Shown: positions 53,709 through 62,633 of the stretch, piece by piece
How positions within the stretch are numbered: position 1 is the first letter of the stretch
Layout: each line of letters starts with the position of its first letter
Assembly (NCBI GenBank): GCA_014190575.1
Contig: BJGQ01000008.1
Span: 20,151-84,150 of the forward strand
DNA: 64,000 nt
Reading direction: 5' to 3'
Source: Bacteroidota bacterium
GTDB lineage: Bacteria; Bacteroidota; Bacteroidia; Chitinophagales; UBA10324
The notes under the pieces: model-generated
Told to the model about the DNA's origin: nothing
The model's database searches: none
The model's input: only the letters and a program-made list of their open reading frames with translations
Made by a program: the position numbers and the translations under genes

Positions 53709-54643
53709 TCTTTGTCGTAAATTTTTTCGGTGTTGCGAACATCTTCCACAATGGCGAGATAACTTCCGTAACGGCTTTTCGAAATTTCACCTTTCTCCAC
53801 TGCATCGCGAATGGCGCACTTCGGTTCGTTGATGTGCAGGCAGTTATTGAATTTGCAATCGTGCATCCGAGTTTTCATTTCCGGAAAATAATGCGCGAGT
53901 TCTTCAGGCGCTAAATCCAGAATGCCGAATTCTTTTATTCCCGGAGTGTCAATAATAAATCCGCCTTCAGGTATATGAAACATTTCGGCGAAAGTGGTTG
54001 TGTGCATTCCCTTGCTGTGATAATCCGAAACATCGCCAACTTTCAGATTCATTCCCGGAATCATTTTATTAATGAAAGTGCTTTTACCAACTCCGCTGTG
54101 TCCTGCCACTAAATTCACTTTGTCCTTCATCAACGCACGAACAGCATTCAAATGCTCATCAGTTTTTGCAGAAATTAATTCAACCGGATATCCTGCCTTG
54201 CTGTAAATATTTTTTAAGAACTCAACCTGCTTCAAATCATCTTCATTATACAAATCCATTTTGTTGAGCAGAATGGTGGAAGGAATATGATAAGCTTCTG
54301 CAGTCAGTAAAAAGCGGTCAATGAATCCGGTGGTGGTTGCTGGTTGTTTTACGGTGGCAATAATAAATGCGCGGTCAATGTTTGCAGCAAGAATGTGTTC
54401 GGCGGTTCTGTTGCGCGCCGATTGTCGAATGATGTAATTGTTGCGCTTCAACACTTCACTGATAACGGCGGCACTATTGTCTTTCTCCGGTTCCACCATC
54501 ACCCAATCGCCAATTACAACAGGGTTTGTGGTGCGACGATTTTCCAATCGCAATTTTCCTTTCAACCGGCATTGAAGGGTTACACCTTCGTCTGTCAACA
54601 CATCGTACCAGCTTCCGGTGGATTTGGTTACTCTGCCCTTCAT
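53705..54643 (-). CDS. rsgA: ribosome small subunit-dependent GTPase A
   Basis: A 312-residue circularly permuted GTPase for 30S maturation. After an OB domain (MKGRVTKSTGSWYDVLTDEGVTLQCRLKG) the G motifs appear in the permuted order G4 (NKMDL), G5 (SAKT), G1 (GHSGVGKST), G3 (DTPG), and the C-terminal zinc motif is CKFNNCLHINEPKC. Start at ATG 54643; the upstream region is filled by simple repeats. Confidence 0.97.
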   Translation of the reverse strand: MKGRVTKSTGSWYDVLTDEGVTLQCRLKGKLRLENRRTTNPVVIGDWVMVEPEKDNSAAVISEVLKRNNYIIRQSARNRTAEHILAANIDRAFIIATVKQPATTTGFIDRFLLTAEAYHIPSTILLNKMDLYNEDDLKQVEFLKNIYSKAGYPVELISAKTDEHLNAVRALMKDKVNLVAGHSGVGKSTFINKMIPGMNLKVGDVSDYHSKGMHTTTFAEMFHIPEGGFIIDTPGIKEFGILDLAPEELAHYFPEMKTRMHDCKFNNCLHINEPKCAIRDAVEKGEISKSRYGSYLAIVEDVRNTEKIYDKE

Positions 54644-54650
54644 ACAATGT

Positions 54651-54736
54651 AGAAGTGAAAAGCGAAAAGTGAAAAGTGAAAAATTTCTGAGTTCGCAGGA
54701 TTGAACTTTGAACTTTGAACTTGAAACTGTGAACTC
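54651..54736. repeat. GTGAAAA and TTGAACT simple tandem repeats
   Basis: Two low-complexity runs fill the gap between rsgA and the GGGP synthase gene: about four GTGAAAA/GCGAAAA units (54655-54681) and four TTGAACT(T) units (54703-54736). The second run overlaps the last codons of the synthase gene. Such A-rich heptamer runs can change length by slippage. No regulatory role is evident, but both lie within the likely rsgA promoter or leader. Confidence 0.7.
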
Positions 54737-55487
54737 ATATCATCGCTTGCGCATGAATGGCATTTGCCATCTGCATAATCAGAGAAGTATCTTTCTCAAT
54801 AGCATTTCCAACTACAATTATATCTGCACCGGCGCGGCAACTTTCCATTGCTTTTTCTGGAGTGGTAATTCCGCCGCCAACAATAATCGGAACATTTACA
54901 TTTTCGCGAACTGCTTTTATCATGCTGCTGCGAATCGGTTGTTGTGCGCCGCTACCTGCATCCATGTACAAAACTTTTAAGCCAAGCATTTCTCCTGCGA
55001 GTGCAGTGCAAACAGCAATGTCATTTTTATCAGCAGGAACCGGAGTGGTATTACTGATGTACGAAACAGTTGTTGGCACTCCGCCATTCACAAGCAGGTA
55101 TCCGGTTGAAATAATTTCGAGTCCGCTTTGCTTTAACATTGGTGCAGCAATCACATGTTGCCCGATGAGCAATTCCGGATTTCTACCAGAAATTAGTGAG
55201 AGTAAAAAAACGGCGTCGGCTTTTGCATTCACCTGCATGGTGCTTCCCGGAAATAATATCACCGGAATATCACAACTGCTTTTAATAATATCAAGGCACA
55301 CATCGAGTGTATCATTCACCAACAAACTTCCGCCTAAAAACAAATAATCCACTTCCGCTTTCACTGCGAGTTCCACAGTGCTGAGAATAGAATCGCTGCT
55401 GACTTTATCAGGGTCAATCAGCACCGCAAATTTTTTGCGGTTATTTTTTCTGGCTTCAAAAAAAGAATGATAAACAGTTTGCTCCAT
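54735..55487 (-). CDS. geranylgeranylglyceryl/heptaprenylglyceryl phosphate synthase family
   Basis: A 250-residue TIM-barrel prenyltransferase of the GGGPS group II/PcrB family. Landmarks: VLIDPDKV at the N-terminus for the glycerol-1-phosphate/Mg site, DYLFLGGSLLVND, LFPGST, STGYLLVNGG, YMDAGSGAQQPI, and the phosphate-binding VGGGITTPEKA and AGADIIVVGNAIEKD. In archaea this enzyme makes the first ether bond of membrane lipids; in Bacteroidota homologues the in vivo product is not settled. Single gene, divergent from the TonB-dependent receptor. Confidence 0.93.
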   Translation of the reverse strand: MEQTVYHSFFEARKNNRKKFAVLIDPDKVSSDSILSTVELAVKAEVDYLFLGGSLLVNDTLDVCLDIIKSSCDIPVILFPGSTMQVNAKADAVFLLSLISGRNPELLIGQHVIAAPMLKQSGLEIISTGYLLVNGGVPTTVSYISNTTPVPADKNDIAVCTALAGEMLGLKVLYMDAGSGAQQPIRSSMIKAVRENVNVPIIVGGGITTPEKAMESCRAGADIIVVGNAIEKDTSLIMQMANAIHAQAMI

Positions 55488-55575
55488 TTGGGTTTTCGTA
55501 TCACGACAAAAATAACAGAAACATGAATAAGATTTAATGAGGTTTAATTAAAGGTGAAAAAAATAATCTGTTCGG

Positions 55576-55668
55576 AAATTTCAGGCGTAGAAAATCGTTG
55601 AAACGATTTTATTTTTTTTCAATCATTTGGTCCACAGTTTAAACCGTGGACTAAATTTCTGAAATCAA
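55576..55668. repeat. REP-like composite palindrome
   Basis: In the 286-base gap 55488-55773 two palindromes lie side by side: a perfect AAAATCGTT (55591-55599) with AACGATTTT (55602-55610), and a near-perfect 15-bp pair TTTGGTCCACAGTTT (55626-55640) with AAACCGTGGACTAAA (55641-55655, two non-Watson-Crick positions). A shorter ATTTCAG/CTGAAAT pair flanks both. This nesting is like REP elements mobilised by RAYT transposases; none is present here. The rest of the gap shows nothing further. Confidence 0.65.
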
Positions 55669-55773
55669 TTTCGTCAATGGACTTAGCCATTTCGTATCCA
55701 GTTTTTTTTTTGTGAATAAAGTTCTTCCGGAAAATTCATTCACTTAATATTTTGCGCACGATAATTTTCTCTC

Positions 55774-58068
55774 TTGAAATTCAAATCACTCATAAATTTT
55801 TTATTTCTGTTTTATATTCAGATTATTTTCTGTCAGAAAATTTCTGCCCAAAAAATTCTGGTTTCAGGAAAAGTAATTGATGCCGAAAAGAAGGAGGCAT
55901 TAGTGGGTGTAACAGTTCTTGCTGATAATGCTGCCGGAACTTACACCGACCTGAATGGCAACTGGCAACTTCCATTGAGTGAAGCTGCGCATCAGATTAA
56001 ATTTTCTTACATCGGTTGGAACGACACAACTGTATCCTGTTCGATAAAATCTGGAAATGAAATTCAGTTAATAGTTCTTTCGCAAAAGAGAAATACGCTC
56101 AATGAAATTGTTGTTGGTGCAAACCGTTACAGTCGCCCGCTTGCTGAACAAACGGTGAGCATGAATATTCTTCATCCGCAGGAATTACAAAATAAAAATT
56201 TACAGAATGCTGCCGATGCACTCGATCAAGTTCCTGGAATTACAGTGATTGATGGTCAGGCAGGAATCCGTGGTGGCAGCGGTTATGCATTTGGTGCCGG
56301 AAGCCGTGTGATGATTGTTGTGGATGAGCAGCCAATATTATCTGCTGATAAAAATGATGTGAAGTGGAGTTTTATTCCAATGGAAAACATTGAGCAAATT
56401 GAAATTGTGAAAGGTGCATCATCGGTTCAATACGGTTCTGCTGCATTGAATGGTGTGGTGAATATTCACACTGCATTTCCAACTTCGAAACCGGAAACTA
56501 AAATGAATTTATTTTTCACTCGCTTTGATGGAAGTATTCCTGCAAGTCAGATTTTATTTGGTGATAAAAATCCTTTTTCCATTGGAGGATACATTCTTCA
56601 CAAAAGAAAAATTGGCAGGAGTGATTTTGTTTTTGATGCGTATGGATATCAATCTCGCAGTTGGTTGCAGGGCGATTCGGCAAAACGAATTCGCGGTCAT
56701 TTTAAATATCGTTATCGTGCAAATGATAAACTACAATTTGGTGTGAACGCAACCGGAATGTTTCAGAACACTTCGCAATTTTTATTCTGGAGCAATGATA
56801 CAACCGGTGCATATCACCCACTGAATGGAAGCACTACATTAATTCCGCTGAAAGAAATTTATACAACAGTAAATCCGTACTTAACATTGTTTTCAAAAAA
56901 CGGAGCACGACATAATATTCAGTTGCAGTTCTATCATTCCAATCAGATTTCTTTGGGACTCTGGCAGCCGGTTGCTAATCTTTTCAGTGGTGATTATTCG
57001 TATCTGAAAGAAATTTCGTCGTGGAAGTTCAGCGGAGGAATTAATGGAAATATTTATTTCTTTAAAGACGATGGATTGGGTGGATTACACATTGGAAATT
57101 CCGGTGCTGCATTTTTTCAGTTGGAGAAAAACTGGAAGCGATTCAGAATGGAAGGCGGAGCGCGATATGAAATTTTTCGAATAGATACTTTAACGGACCA
57201 TTCAAAACCGGTTGGGAGAATAGGAATTCAATACACAGCGAATAAAAAAACTTTTATCCGTGCATCATTCGGACAGGGATTTCGGGTGCCAAGTCCTGCT
57301 GAGCGATTTATAAAATATGGAATCGGCGATATCAATATTTATCCGAACGATACTTTAAAACCTGAAAGCGGTTGGAGTGCAGAAATCGGAGTGCGAAAAC
57401 AATTAGATAAAAAGAAATTCAATGGATATGTGGATGGTGCTTTGTACATGATGGGTTATAAAAACATGATGGAGTTTGCATTTGGTCAGTGGGGAAAACC
57501 GACCGACCCGTTAATCGGAATTGGTTTCCGCGCAATGAATGTGAACGAAGCGCGGATAGCAGGATTTGAATTTGAAACCGGAGCGAAAACTTTTATCAAT
57601 AAAGTGAAATGGAATTTCGATGGCGGTTACACTTATTCGTATCCCGTGGATTTGCAAGCGGATTCTTCGTTGCGAACTCCTTCGAATTTTATATCCAGAT
57701 TTGTAAAAGGGCTTTCGCAACCCGACAGTTTATTTAAAATCGGATTGCTTCGATACCGCAATCGTCACTTGTTAAAATTCAATACTGATTTTGAGTGGAA
57801 GAAATTCTCATTCGGCGGTACCGGTCATTACTACAGCCGAATGGATAATATTGATTTTTATTTTTCCATTTTCATTCCGGGAATAAAAGATTATCGAGCA
57901 ACACACTTGCAAGGCGACTGGGTTTTTGATTTGCGATTTGGTTATCAAACTCAGTATGGAAAAGTTGCACTGCTCTGCAATAATTTACTGAATGCTTACT
58001 ACGCAATCAGAGTTGGAAAACCGGATGCGCCGAGAAATTTTACTTTGCAATATTCATTTGATTTTTGA
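55774..58068 (+). CDS. TonB-dependent receptor with CarboxypepD_reg-like N-domain
   Basis: A 764-residue outer-membrane receptor starting at TTG 55774. After the signal peptide (FLFYIQIIFCQKISAQ) comes a carboxypeptidase-regulatory-like sandwich (LVSGKVIDAEKKEALVGVTVLAD), the TonB-box-like NEIVVGANRY, a plug (AADALDQVPGITVIDGQAGIRGGSGYAFGAGSRVMIVVDEQPIL, IEIVKGASSVQYGSAALNGVVNI) and a barrel ending QYSFDF. Smaller than SusC and lacking a SusD partner, it is more like siderophore or cobalamin/vitamin receptors; the nrdJ gene downstream needs cobalamin, but no B12 riboswitch was found to link them. Confidence 0.92.
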   Translation: MKFKSLINFLFLFYIQIIFCQKISAQKILVSGKVIDAEKKEALVGVTVLADNAAGTYTDLNGNWQLPLSEAAHQIKFSYIGWNDTTVSCSIKSGNEIQLIVLSQKRNTLNEIVVGANRYSRPLAEQTVSMNILHPQELQNKNLQNAADALDQVPGITVIDGQAGIRGGSGYAFGAGSRVMIVVDEQPILSADKNDVKWSFIPMENIEQIEIVKGASSVQYGSAALNGVVNIHTAFPTSKPETKMNLFFTRFDGSIPASQILFGDKNPFSIGGYILHKRKIGRSDFVFDAYGYQSRSWLQGDSAKRIRGHFKYRYRANDKLQFGVNATGMFQNTSQFLFWSNDTTGAYHPLNGSTTLIPLKEIYTTVNPYLTLFSKNGARHNIQLQFYHSNQISLGLWQPVANLFSGDYSYLKEISSWKFSGGINGNIYFFKDDGLGGLHIGNSGAAFFQLEKNWKRFRMEGGARYEIFRIDTLTDHSKPVGRIGIQYTANKKTFIRASFGQGFRVPSPAERFIKYGIGDINIYPNDTLKPESGWSAEIGVRKQLDKKKFNGYVDGALYMMGYKNMMEFAFGQWGKPTDPLIGIGFRAMNVNEARIAGFEFETGAKTFINKVKWNFDGGYTYSYPVDLQADSSLRTPSNFISRFVKGLSQPDSLFKIGLLRYRNRHLLKFNTDFEWKKFSFGGTGHYYSRMDNIDFYFSIFIPGIKDYRATHLQGDWVFDLRFGYQTQYGKVALLCNNLLNAYYAIRVGKPDAPRNFTLQYSFDF

Positions 58069-58086
58069 AAAAGTTATTGGTTAAAA

Positions 58087-58122
58087 GTTATCTGTTATTC
58101 GTAGCTACTAATAACGGATAAC
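58087..58122. terminator. inverted repeat between convergent genes
   Basis: GTTATCTGTTATT (58087-58099) and AATAACGGATAAC (58110-58122) pair over 12 of 13 positions with a 10-nt loop. The pair lies between the receptor gene (+) and the acetyltransferase-like gene (-) and could end both. Its AT-rich stem and lack of a T-run make it weak; similar TTATCCGTTATT palindromes occur as repeats in this phylum. Confidence 0.5.
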
Positions 58123-58142
58123 AAGAAACTTATAACTCCTCA

Positions 58143-59258
58143 CTAAAACATTTTAATGTAACACCTCTTCCGCTTGTGCTGAATGTGTTCATAGTTCTGC
58201 CACACCTGAATGGCTTTCTGATTTGTCTCGATGATGCCGGTGGTCTCAGCATACTTCACTCCTTTTGCAATCATGGTTTGTTGCAACTCTGTAATCAGTA
58301 ATGCCGGAACTCCCTGCCCCTGGTATTTTGGATGTATGCCGGTTAATAATAAATCAACCACTGTCGGACTTTTCAATGCCTTCATTAAATGCCACCAACC
58401 GAATGGCAGTAATTTTCCATTTGCTTTTTGCATCGCTTCACTCAGCGAAGGCAAACCAATAATGAATCCAACCACTTCTCCATCTTTCTCAATCACTTTT
58501 ATAAATTCAGGATTCAGAATGTTGAAATATTTTTTGATATAGAACTGAATCATATCATCACTCAGCGCCACCATGCTGAACAAATCAGCGAAAGCAGTAT
58601 TGAGTAATTCAAAAATTTTTTTTGAGTACGGAACCATCTCGCTCTTGCTTTTGAAAGTAATCACCTTCAATCCGAATCGCTGCTTGATGACTTCATTCAG
58701 CCGCATTGCTTTTTCAGGAACCGCCTGAATGGTCAAACGAAATTCCACCCAGTCAATTTCTTTTTCATAACCGAGTTTCTCCACCTGCGAATGATAATAC
58801 GGCAAGTGATATTCCGATGCAATGGAAGGAAGATGATCAAAACCTTCAACCAGCATTGCCTGATGGTCGAGATTAGTAAAACCAAGCGGACCGTGAATGC
58901 CCTCCATTCCGTTTTCGCGCGCCCACTTTTCAGCGACTTCAAACAATGCACGCACCACCTCTGCATCATCAATAAATTCAGTACGGCTGAAGCGTGCCAT
59001 TTTTTTTCCGGTCTTATCAATATCCAGTTGGTTAATGATGCCGCCGATTCTTCCGACACACTTTCCGTTTTTAAACGCGAGCCAGAATTTTGCTTTACAG
59101 AATTTGAAAGCCGGATTCGCCGAAGGCATTAATGATTTCACCTCATCATCAATCATGGGTGGCACCCAGAATTTATTTCCTTTATAAAGTTTGAACGGAA
59201 GTTTTGCAAATAATTTTAAATCTGCAGTGGTTGTTGCTTCGCGAATGGTTACTGACAT
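58143..59258 (-). CDS. GNAT-fold acetyltransferase-like protein
   Basis: A 371-residue protein with features of two GNAT-like halves. The N-terminal half has VTIREATTTADLKLFAKLPFKLYKGNKFWVPP and GIHGPLGFTNLDHQAMLVEGFD; the C-terminal half has the acetyl-CoA loop-like region IHPKYQGQGVPALLITELQQTM followed by TTGIIETNQKAIQVWQNYE, matching GNAT motifs A and B. Proteins of this type are common in Bacteroidota without known substrate. The start at 59258 gives the usual MSVTIREA opening. Confidence 0.82.
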   Translation of the reverse strand: MSVTIREATTTADLKLFAKLPFKLYKGNKFWVPPMIDDEVKSLMPSANPAFKFCKAKFWLAFKNGKCVGRIGGIINQLDIDKTGKKMARFSRTEFIDDAEVVRALFEVAEKWARENGMEGIHGPLGFTNLDHQAMLVEGFDHLPSIASEYHLPYYHSQVEKLGYEKEIDWVEFRLTIQAVPEKAMRLNEVIKQRFGLKVITFKSKSEMVPYSKKIFELLNTAFADLFSMVALSDDMIQFYIKKYFNILNPEFIKVIEKDGEVVGFIIGLPSLSEAMQKANGKLLPFGWWHLMKALKSPTVVDLLLTGIHPKYQGQGVPALLITELQQTMIAKGVKYAETTGIIETNQKAIQVWQNYEHIQHKRKRCYIKMF

Positions 59259-59331
59259 GGGTGCAAAATAAGAAGCCGTGAAAATATATAGCGTATGTTC
59301 TTTATCATTTGATAATTATCAAGAAGCAATT

Positions 59332-59967
59332 TTATTTTTTCCTCGCCACCATCAATCCATCTCTTATCGGCAGCAACAAACATTCAACACGCGAATCTGA
59401 TTTTACTTTCTTGCAATATTCCACCAGTGCCTTCGTGTCTTTGTCTTGTTTTTCCTGTAACACTTTTCCGCTCCACAAAACATTGTCGGCAATAATGATT
59501 CCGCCGGGGCGCAAATTGTCGAACACCAAATCATAATAGTTCGGATAGTTTTCTTTGTCGGCATCAATAAAAATCAAATCGAAAGTTTCGTTGAGCGTGG
59601 GAATAATCTGCATCGCTCGTCCAATTTGAAATTGAATTTTATTTTCCAGTCCTGATTTCGAAAAATATTTCCGCACCATTGGTTCCAGTTCTTCATTAAC
59701 ATCAATGGTGTGAATGATTCCATCGTCTGCTAATCCTTCCGCTAAACAAATAGTAGAGTAACCAGTGAAAGTTCCAATCTCCAGAATCCGCTTCGGACGA
59801 ATCAACTGACTGAACAATTTTAAAGTTGCTCCCTGCAAGTGTCCGCTCAGCATTTGCGGCATATAAATTTTTGCGTGCGTTTCACGATTGAGTTCTCTCA
59901 GTACTTCACTTTCCAGCGAAGTGAATTCCTCAGCATACTTTTCAATTTCTTCAGGAAGAAAATTCAT
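59332..59967 (-). CDS. SAM-dependent O-methyltransferase (class I, caffeoyl-CoA type)
   Basis: A 211-residue cytoplasmic methyltransferase from ATG 59967 (MNFLPEEIEKY). The SAM motif is RILEIGTFTGYSTICLAEGL, the acidic ribose contact follows in IHTIDVNEE, and the divalent-metal aspartate/asparagine residues are in DLIFIDADKENYPNYYDLVFD and GGIIIADNVLWSG. These define the metal-dependent O-methyltransferase family acting on catechol-like or related hydroxyls. The biological substrate is unknown. Divergent from the PorV/PorQ gene. Confidence 0.93.
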   Translation of the reverse strand: MNFLPEEIEKYAEEFTSLESEVLRELNRETHAKIYMPQMLSGHLQGATLKLFSQLIRPKRILEIGTFTGYSTICLAEGLADDGIIHTIDVNEELEPMVRKYFSKSGLENKIQFQIGRAMQIIPTLNETFDLIFIDADKENYPNYYDLVFDNLRPGGIIIADNVLWSGKVLQEKQDKDTKALVEYCKKVKSDSRVECLLLPIRDGLMVARKK

Positions 59968-60072
59968 CAGCAATTCTTTCTGCAATATTAATTTCTAAAA
60001 GCAGAGTTTAATTTTCCATTATCACATTTTCAAATCTCCAAATCTTCAAATCGTGTTTTACTTTGTGCCCCG

Positions 60073-61077
60073 ATGAAGCGCCTGCTCATTTTATTTTTCA
60101 TGTTGATTGTTGCATTGCAAAATGCAGATGCGCAATTGCTTCCGCTTTTTGGCGGAACACGCACCGGGACTACAGGGTTTCAGTTTCTGAAAAATAGTGT
60201 GGATGCACGCGGCTCTTCGATGGGCGGAGCATTCATTGCAGAGGTGAATGATGTTTCTGCTCTATACTGGAATCCGGCAGGCATCACGAAAGTGGATACA
60301 CAGCACATTCACCTGATGGCTTCACAAACCAGTTTCTTCGCCGGAATGAATCAGCAATTTGTGGGAGCGGTGATTAAAAAATCTGCTGAAACTTTTTTCG
60401 GTGTCAGCTACATGGGATTTTATTCTCCGGAGATGCTTTACACCACCGAGTTTCAACCCTACGGAACCGGACAAACTTTTCGCGCTTACGACATGGCAGT
60501 GGGTGTAACACTCGCGCGAATTCTCACCGATAATTTTTCATTCGGCATCACAGCAAAATATTTAAGAGAAAGTTATGCGGAAGTTCATACGCAAAATGGT
60601 GTGGTTGATTTCGGTTTTCAATACGAAGTCGGAAAAGCAAACACGCGCTTCGCTGCCGGAGTCAGCAATTTCGGTTTCACTGCGGAGCCAAAAGGAACAG
60701 TTATCGCAACCACATTAAACGGCATTAATACACTTTCAGGTTTTGAAAAGATGGCGGTGCCTGCCATGTTTCGATTGGGAGTTGCGTGGGATGCCGTGAA
60801 GAAAAAAGATAACCGCTTAACTTTTTGCGGACAACTCAATCACCCGACCGACAACAACGAAACATTTTCGCTCGGCGGAGAATATTCATGGAAAGAAAAT
60901 TTATTTGCGCGCACAGGTTATGAATTAGGTCAGGATGAAAATGGGTTGCCCTCATTTGGTTTCGGATTGAAATTCAAACGGCGCTTCGGAATCATTCAAA
61001 TGGATTATGGTTTCAGCAACAAGCACACGCTCGGAAATATTCATCGTTTAACATTCAGCCTCTCCCTCTTCAACTAA
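60073..61077 (+). CDS. PorV/PorQ family outer-membrane protein
   Basis: A 334-residue FadL-like barrel with signal peptide (LLILFFMLIVALQNADAQ). The diagnostic N-terminal segment is FLKNSVDARGSSMGGAFIAEVNDVSALYWNPAGI, and the C-terminal FGLKFKRRFGIIQMDYGFSNKHTLGNIHRLTFSLSLF closes the barrel. PorV is the outer-membrane shuttle that receives T9SS cargo; this copy may be a paralogue rather than PorV itself. A TACTTTGTGCCCC just before the ATG looks like a promoter -7 region. The lipoprotein gene follows within 60 bases. Confidence 0.9.
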   Translation: MKRLLILFFMLIVALQNADAQLLPLFGGTRTGTTGFQFLKNSVDARGSSMGGAFIAEVNDVSALYWNPAGITKVDTQHIHLMASQTSFFAGMNQQFVGAVIKKSAETFFGVSYMGFYSPEMLYTTEFQPYGTGQTFRAYDMAVGVTLARILTDNFSFGITAKYLRESYAEVHTQNGVVDFGFQYEVGKANTRFAAGVSNFGFTAEPKGTVIATTLNGINTLSGFEKMAVPAMFRLGVAWDAVKKKDNRLTFCGQLNHPTDNNETFSLGGEYSWKENLFARTGYELGQDENGLPSFGFGLKFKRRFGIIQMDYGFSNKHTLGNIHRLTFSLSLFN

Positions 61078-61100
61078 GTCTATGACCTCCGATAAACAAA

Positions 61101-61207
61101 TCCCTCCCCAAAGGGAAGGGATAAAACGAATGAAAAATTTATTAGAGAATAATTCTGCGCGTCTGTTCCATCCGAAGCTTGATGCTTTCCCTCTCCTTTG
61201 GAGAGGG
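61101..61207. repeat. two GC-rich CCCTCTCC-TTT-GGAGAGGG palindromes at a gene start
   Basis: Two related palindromes sit 68 bases apart: TCCCTCCCC-AAA-GGGAAGGGA (61101-61121, one mismatch) just before the ATG at 61130 and CCCTCTCC-TTT-GGAGAGGG (61189-61207, perfect) inside the following gene. The second is followed by further G-rich sequence to about 61250. They resemble the CCCCTCCTTTGGAGGGG elements that I recall from Bacteroidota intergenic regions. Confidence 0.72.
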
Positions 61208-62452
61208 GCTCCGAAGCTGGAGAGGCTCAGGGGAAGGTTAGGATGGGGCTTTATAATTGGGCTTTTCATCACAACACTTTTTTCTTCCTGCGATTTTTTA
61301 TTCGGAAGTAAAAAAGATAAAACCACAGAAGATATTTTTAACCAGGGTGCCATTGACCCGAACCTTGTTCCCAATCAGGTTGGATATGTTCCGCTGCTTC
61401 CGTTCTGGAAAAATGTTTCGCATCCCGTTGATGTGTTTGTCGGGTACGATGAAATGGTTTACATCATTGACGATGAAGGTCTCGAAGTTTTTGACCAGAA
61501 AGGCGAGCGCCATCGCACCATCGCCGTTGAAGGTGCAACTGATGTAACACAAGACAGAAGATTGCACACTTATGTCACAGGCAGAATAAATAAAATGGTT
61601 GCAGGCACCACTTACAATCTCGCAGCGGTTTTTCACATCATCAATGCATCCACTTCCACCGAACCATTAATCATTGACACACTCATTCAACCCTTCTGCG
61701 ATGTGAGCCGCAACAACTCAGCATTTCGCGGCGCGCTGGATGAAGCCGTTCAGTTCACCGGCATAACAACACGGGCAGATAATTCTTTGCTCGTTGCGCG
61801 CACCGGCCCCACTAATGATTTAGGTTCTGTTGCGCGACCTGATAACACCATTTTATTTTTTAATCAGGACGGAAGCAACACCGGATATTCCATCGGGTTG
61901 AATCCTGTTACATCATCATTGAAATCTGTTCTGGGTTTGAGTGCCATCACTTCTTTCGCTGCGCCACCGCAAAGCATCAGCGGAATAAATACTTCTCCCG
62001 ATTTTTTAATTCTGCAATCAGATGTAGCTGCACAATTCAAAGCGCTCTGGATCAAAGAAACTTACGACCCCGACGCCGGAATTTCTTACATCGAAAATTC
62101 TTCGCTCACGCAATTTGATTTCACCAAGGCAGATGAATTTTTATACGATGCCAACCGCTTCAGCAATCCGACCGACATTTGTGTCTCGGGTGATGCATCG
62201 CAATATATTTTCATCGTCGATGCCGGAAAAGATTCGCTCTATCAGTTCACACAAAAAGGATATGAAGGAGTAAATCCCGCTGCTAATTCCGGTTCAACAA
62301 AACAAGTGCTTGCCTCATTCGGCGGTTTTGGTGCAGGACCATTTCAGTTCGATTCGCCTTCCGGAGTTTGTTATTTTAAGAAGGTGATTTATGTGGCTGA
62401 TAAAAACAACAACAGAATCTGCCGGTATATTTTGAGTACAGATTTGGAGTAG
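61130..62452 (+). CDS. NHL/propeller lipoprotein with repeat-encoded N-terminus
   Basis: About 440 residues from ATG 61130; an upstream in-frame ATG at 61082 would add 16 residues read through the first palindrome. A hydrophobic segment (GFIIGLFITTLFSSCDF) forms a lipobox, but it is preceded by an unusually long stretch of about 38 residues, of which roughly residues 14-38 (around PLLWRGAPKLERLRGRLGWG) are encoded by a palindromic repeat. The mature part is a 6-bladed-type propeller with NHL-like motifs (DVFVGYDEMVYIIDDEGLEVFDQKG, DICVSGDASQYIFIVDAGKDSLYQF, FDSPSGVCYFKKVIYVADKNNNRICRY). A surface or periplasmic role is likely; the ligand is unknown. Confidence 0.78.
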   Translation: MKNLLENNSARLFHPKLDAFPLLWRGAPKLERLRGRLGWGFIIGLFITTLFSSCDFLFGSKKDKTTEDIFNQGAIDPNLVPNQVGYVPLLPFWKNVSHPVDVFVGYDEMVYIIDDEGLEVFDQKGERHRTIAVEGATDVTQDRRLHTYVTGRINKMVAGTTYNLAAVFHIINASTSTEPLIIDTLIQPFCDVSRNNSAFRGALDEAVQFTGITTRADNSLLVARTGPTNDLGSVARPDNTILFFNQDGSNTGYSIGLNPVTSSLKSVLGLSAITSFAAPPQSISGINTSPDFLILQSDVAAQFKALWIKETYDPDAGISYIENSSLTQFDFTKADEFLYDANRFSNPTDICVSGDASQYIFIVDAGKDSLYQFTQKGYEGVNPAANSGSTKQVLASFGGFGAGPFQFDSPSGVCYFKKVIYVADKNNNRICRYILSTDLE

Positions 62453-62633
62453 TGATTTATTTTTTTTGAATTTTTGAATTAAAAAAAATATTTTTTCCCT
62501 CTGCAAAAAACATTTTCGAATTTCCTAATGACTTTTATAAAGATTCTATCAACATGTACATAACTTCCATCGTTTGTGCATTCTTTTTTCTACCTAACAC
62601 ATTTGTGTAAATATATTTTTGACATCACCCTCC

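Noticed and set aside
55591..55620. A plus-strand terminator (hairpin plus T-run)
   Set aside because: No plus-strand gene ends upstream of it; it is better explained as half of the REP-like element.
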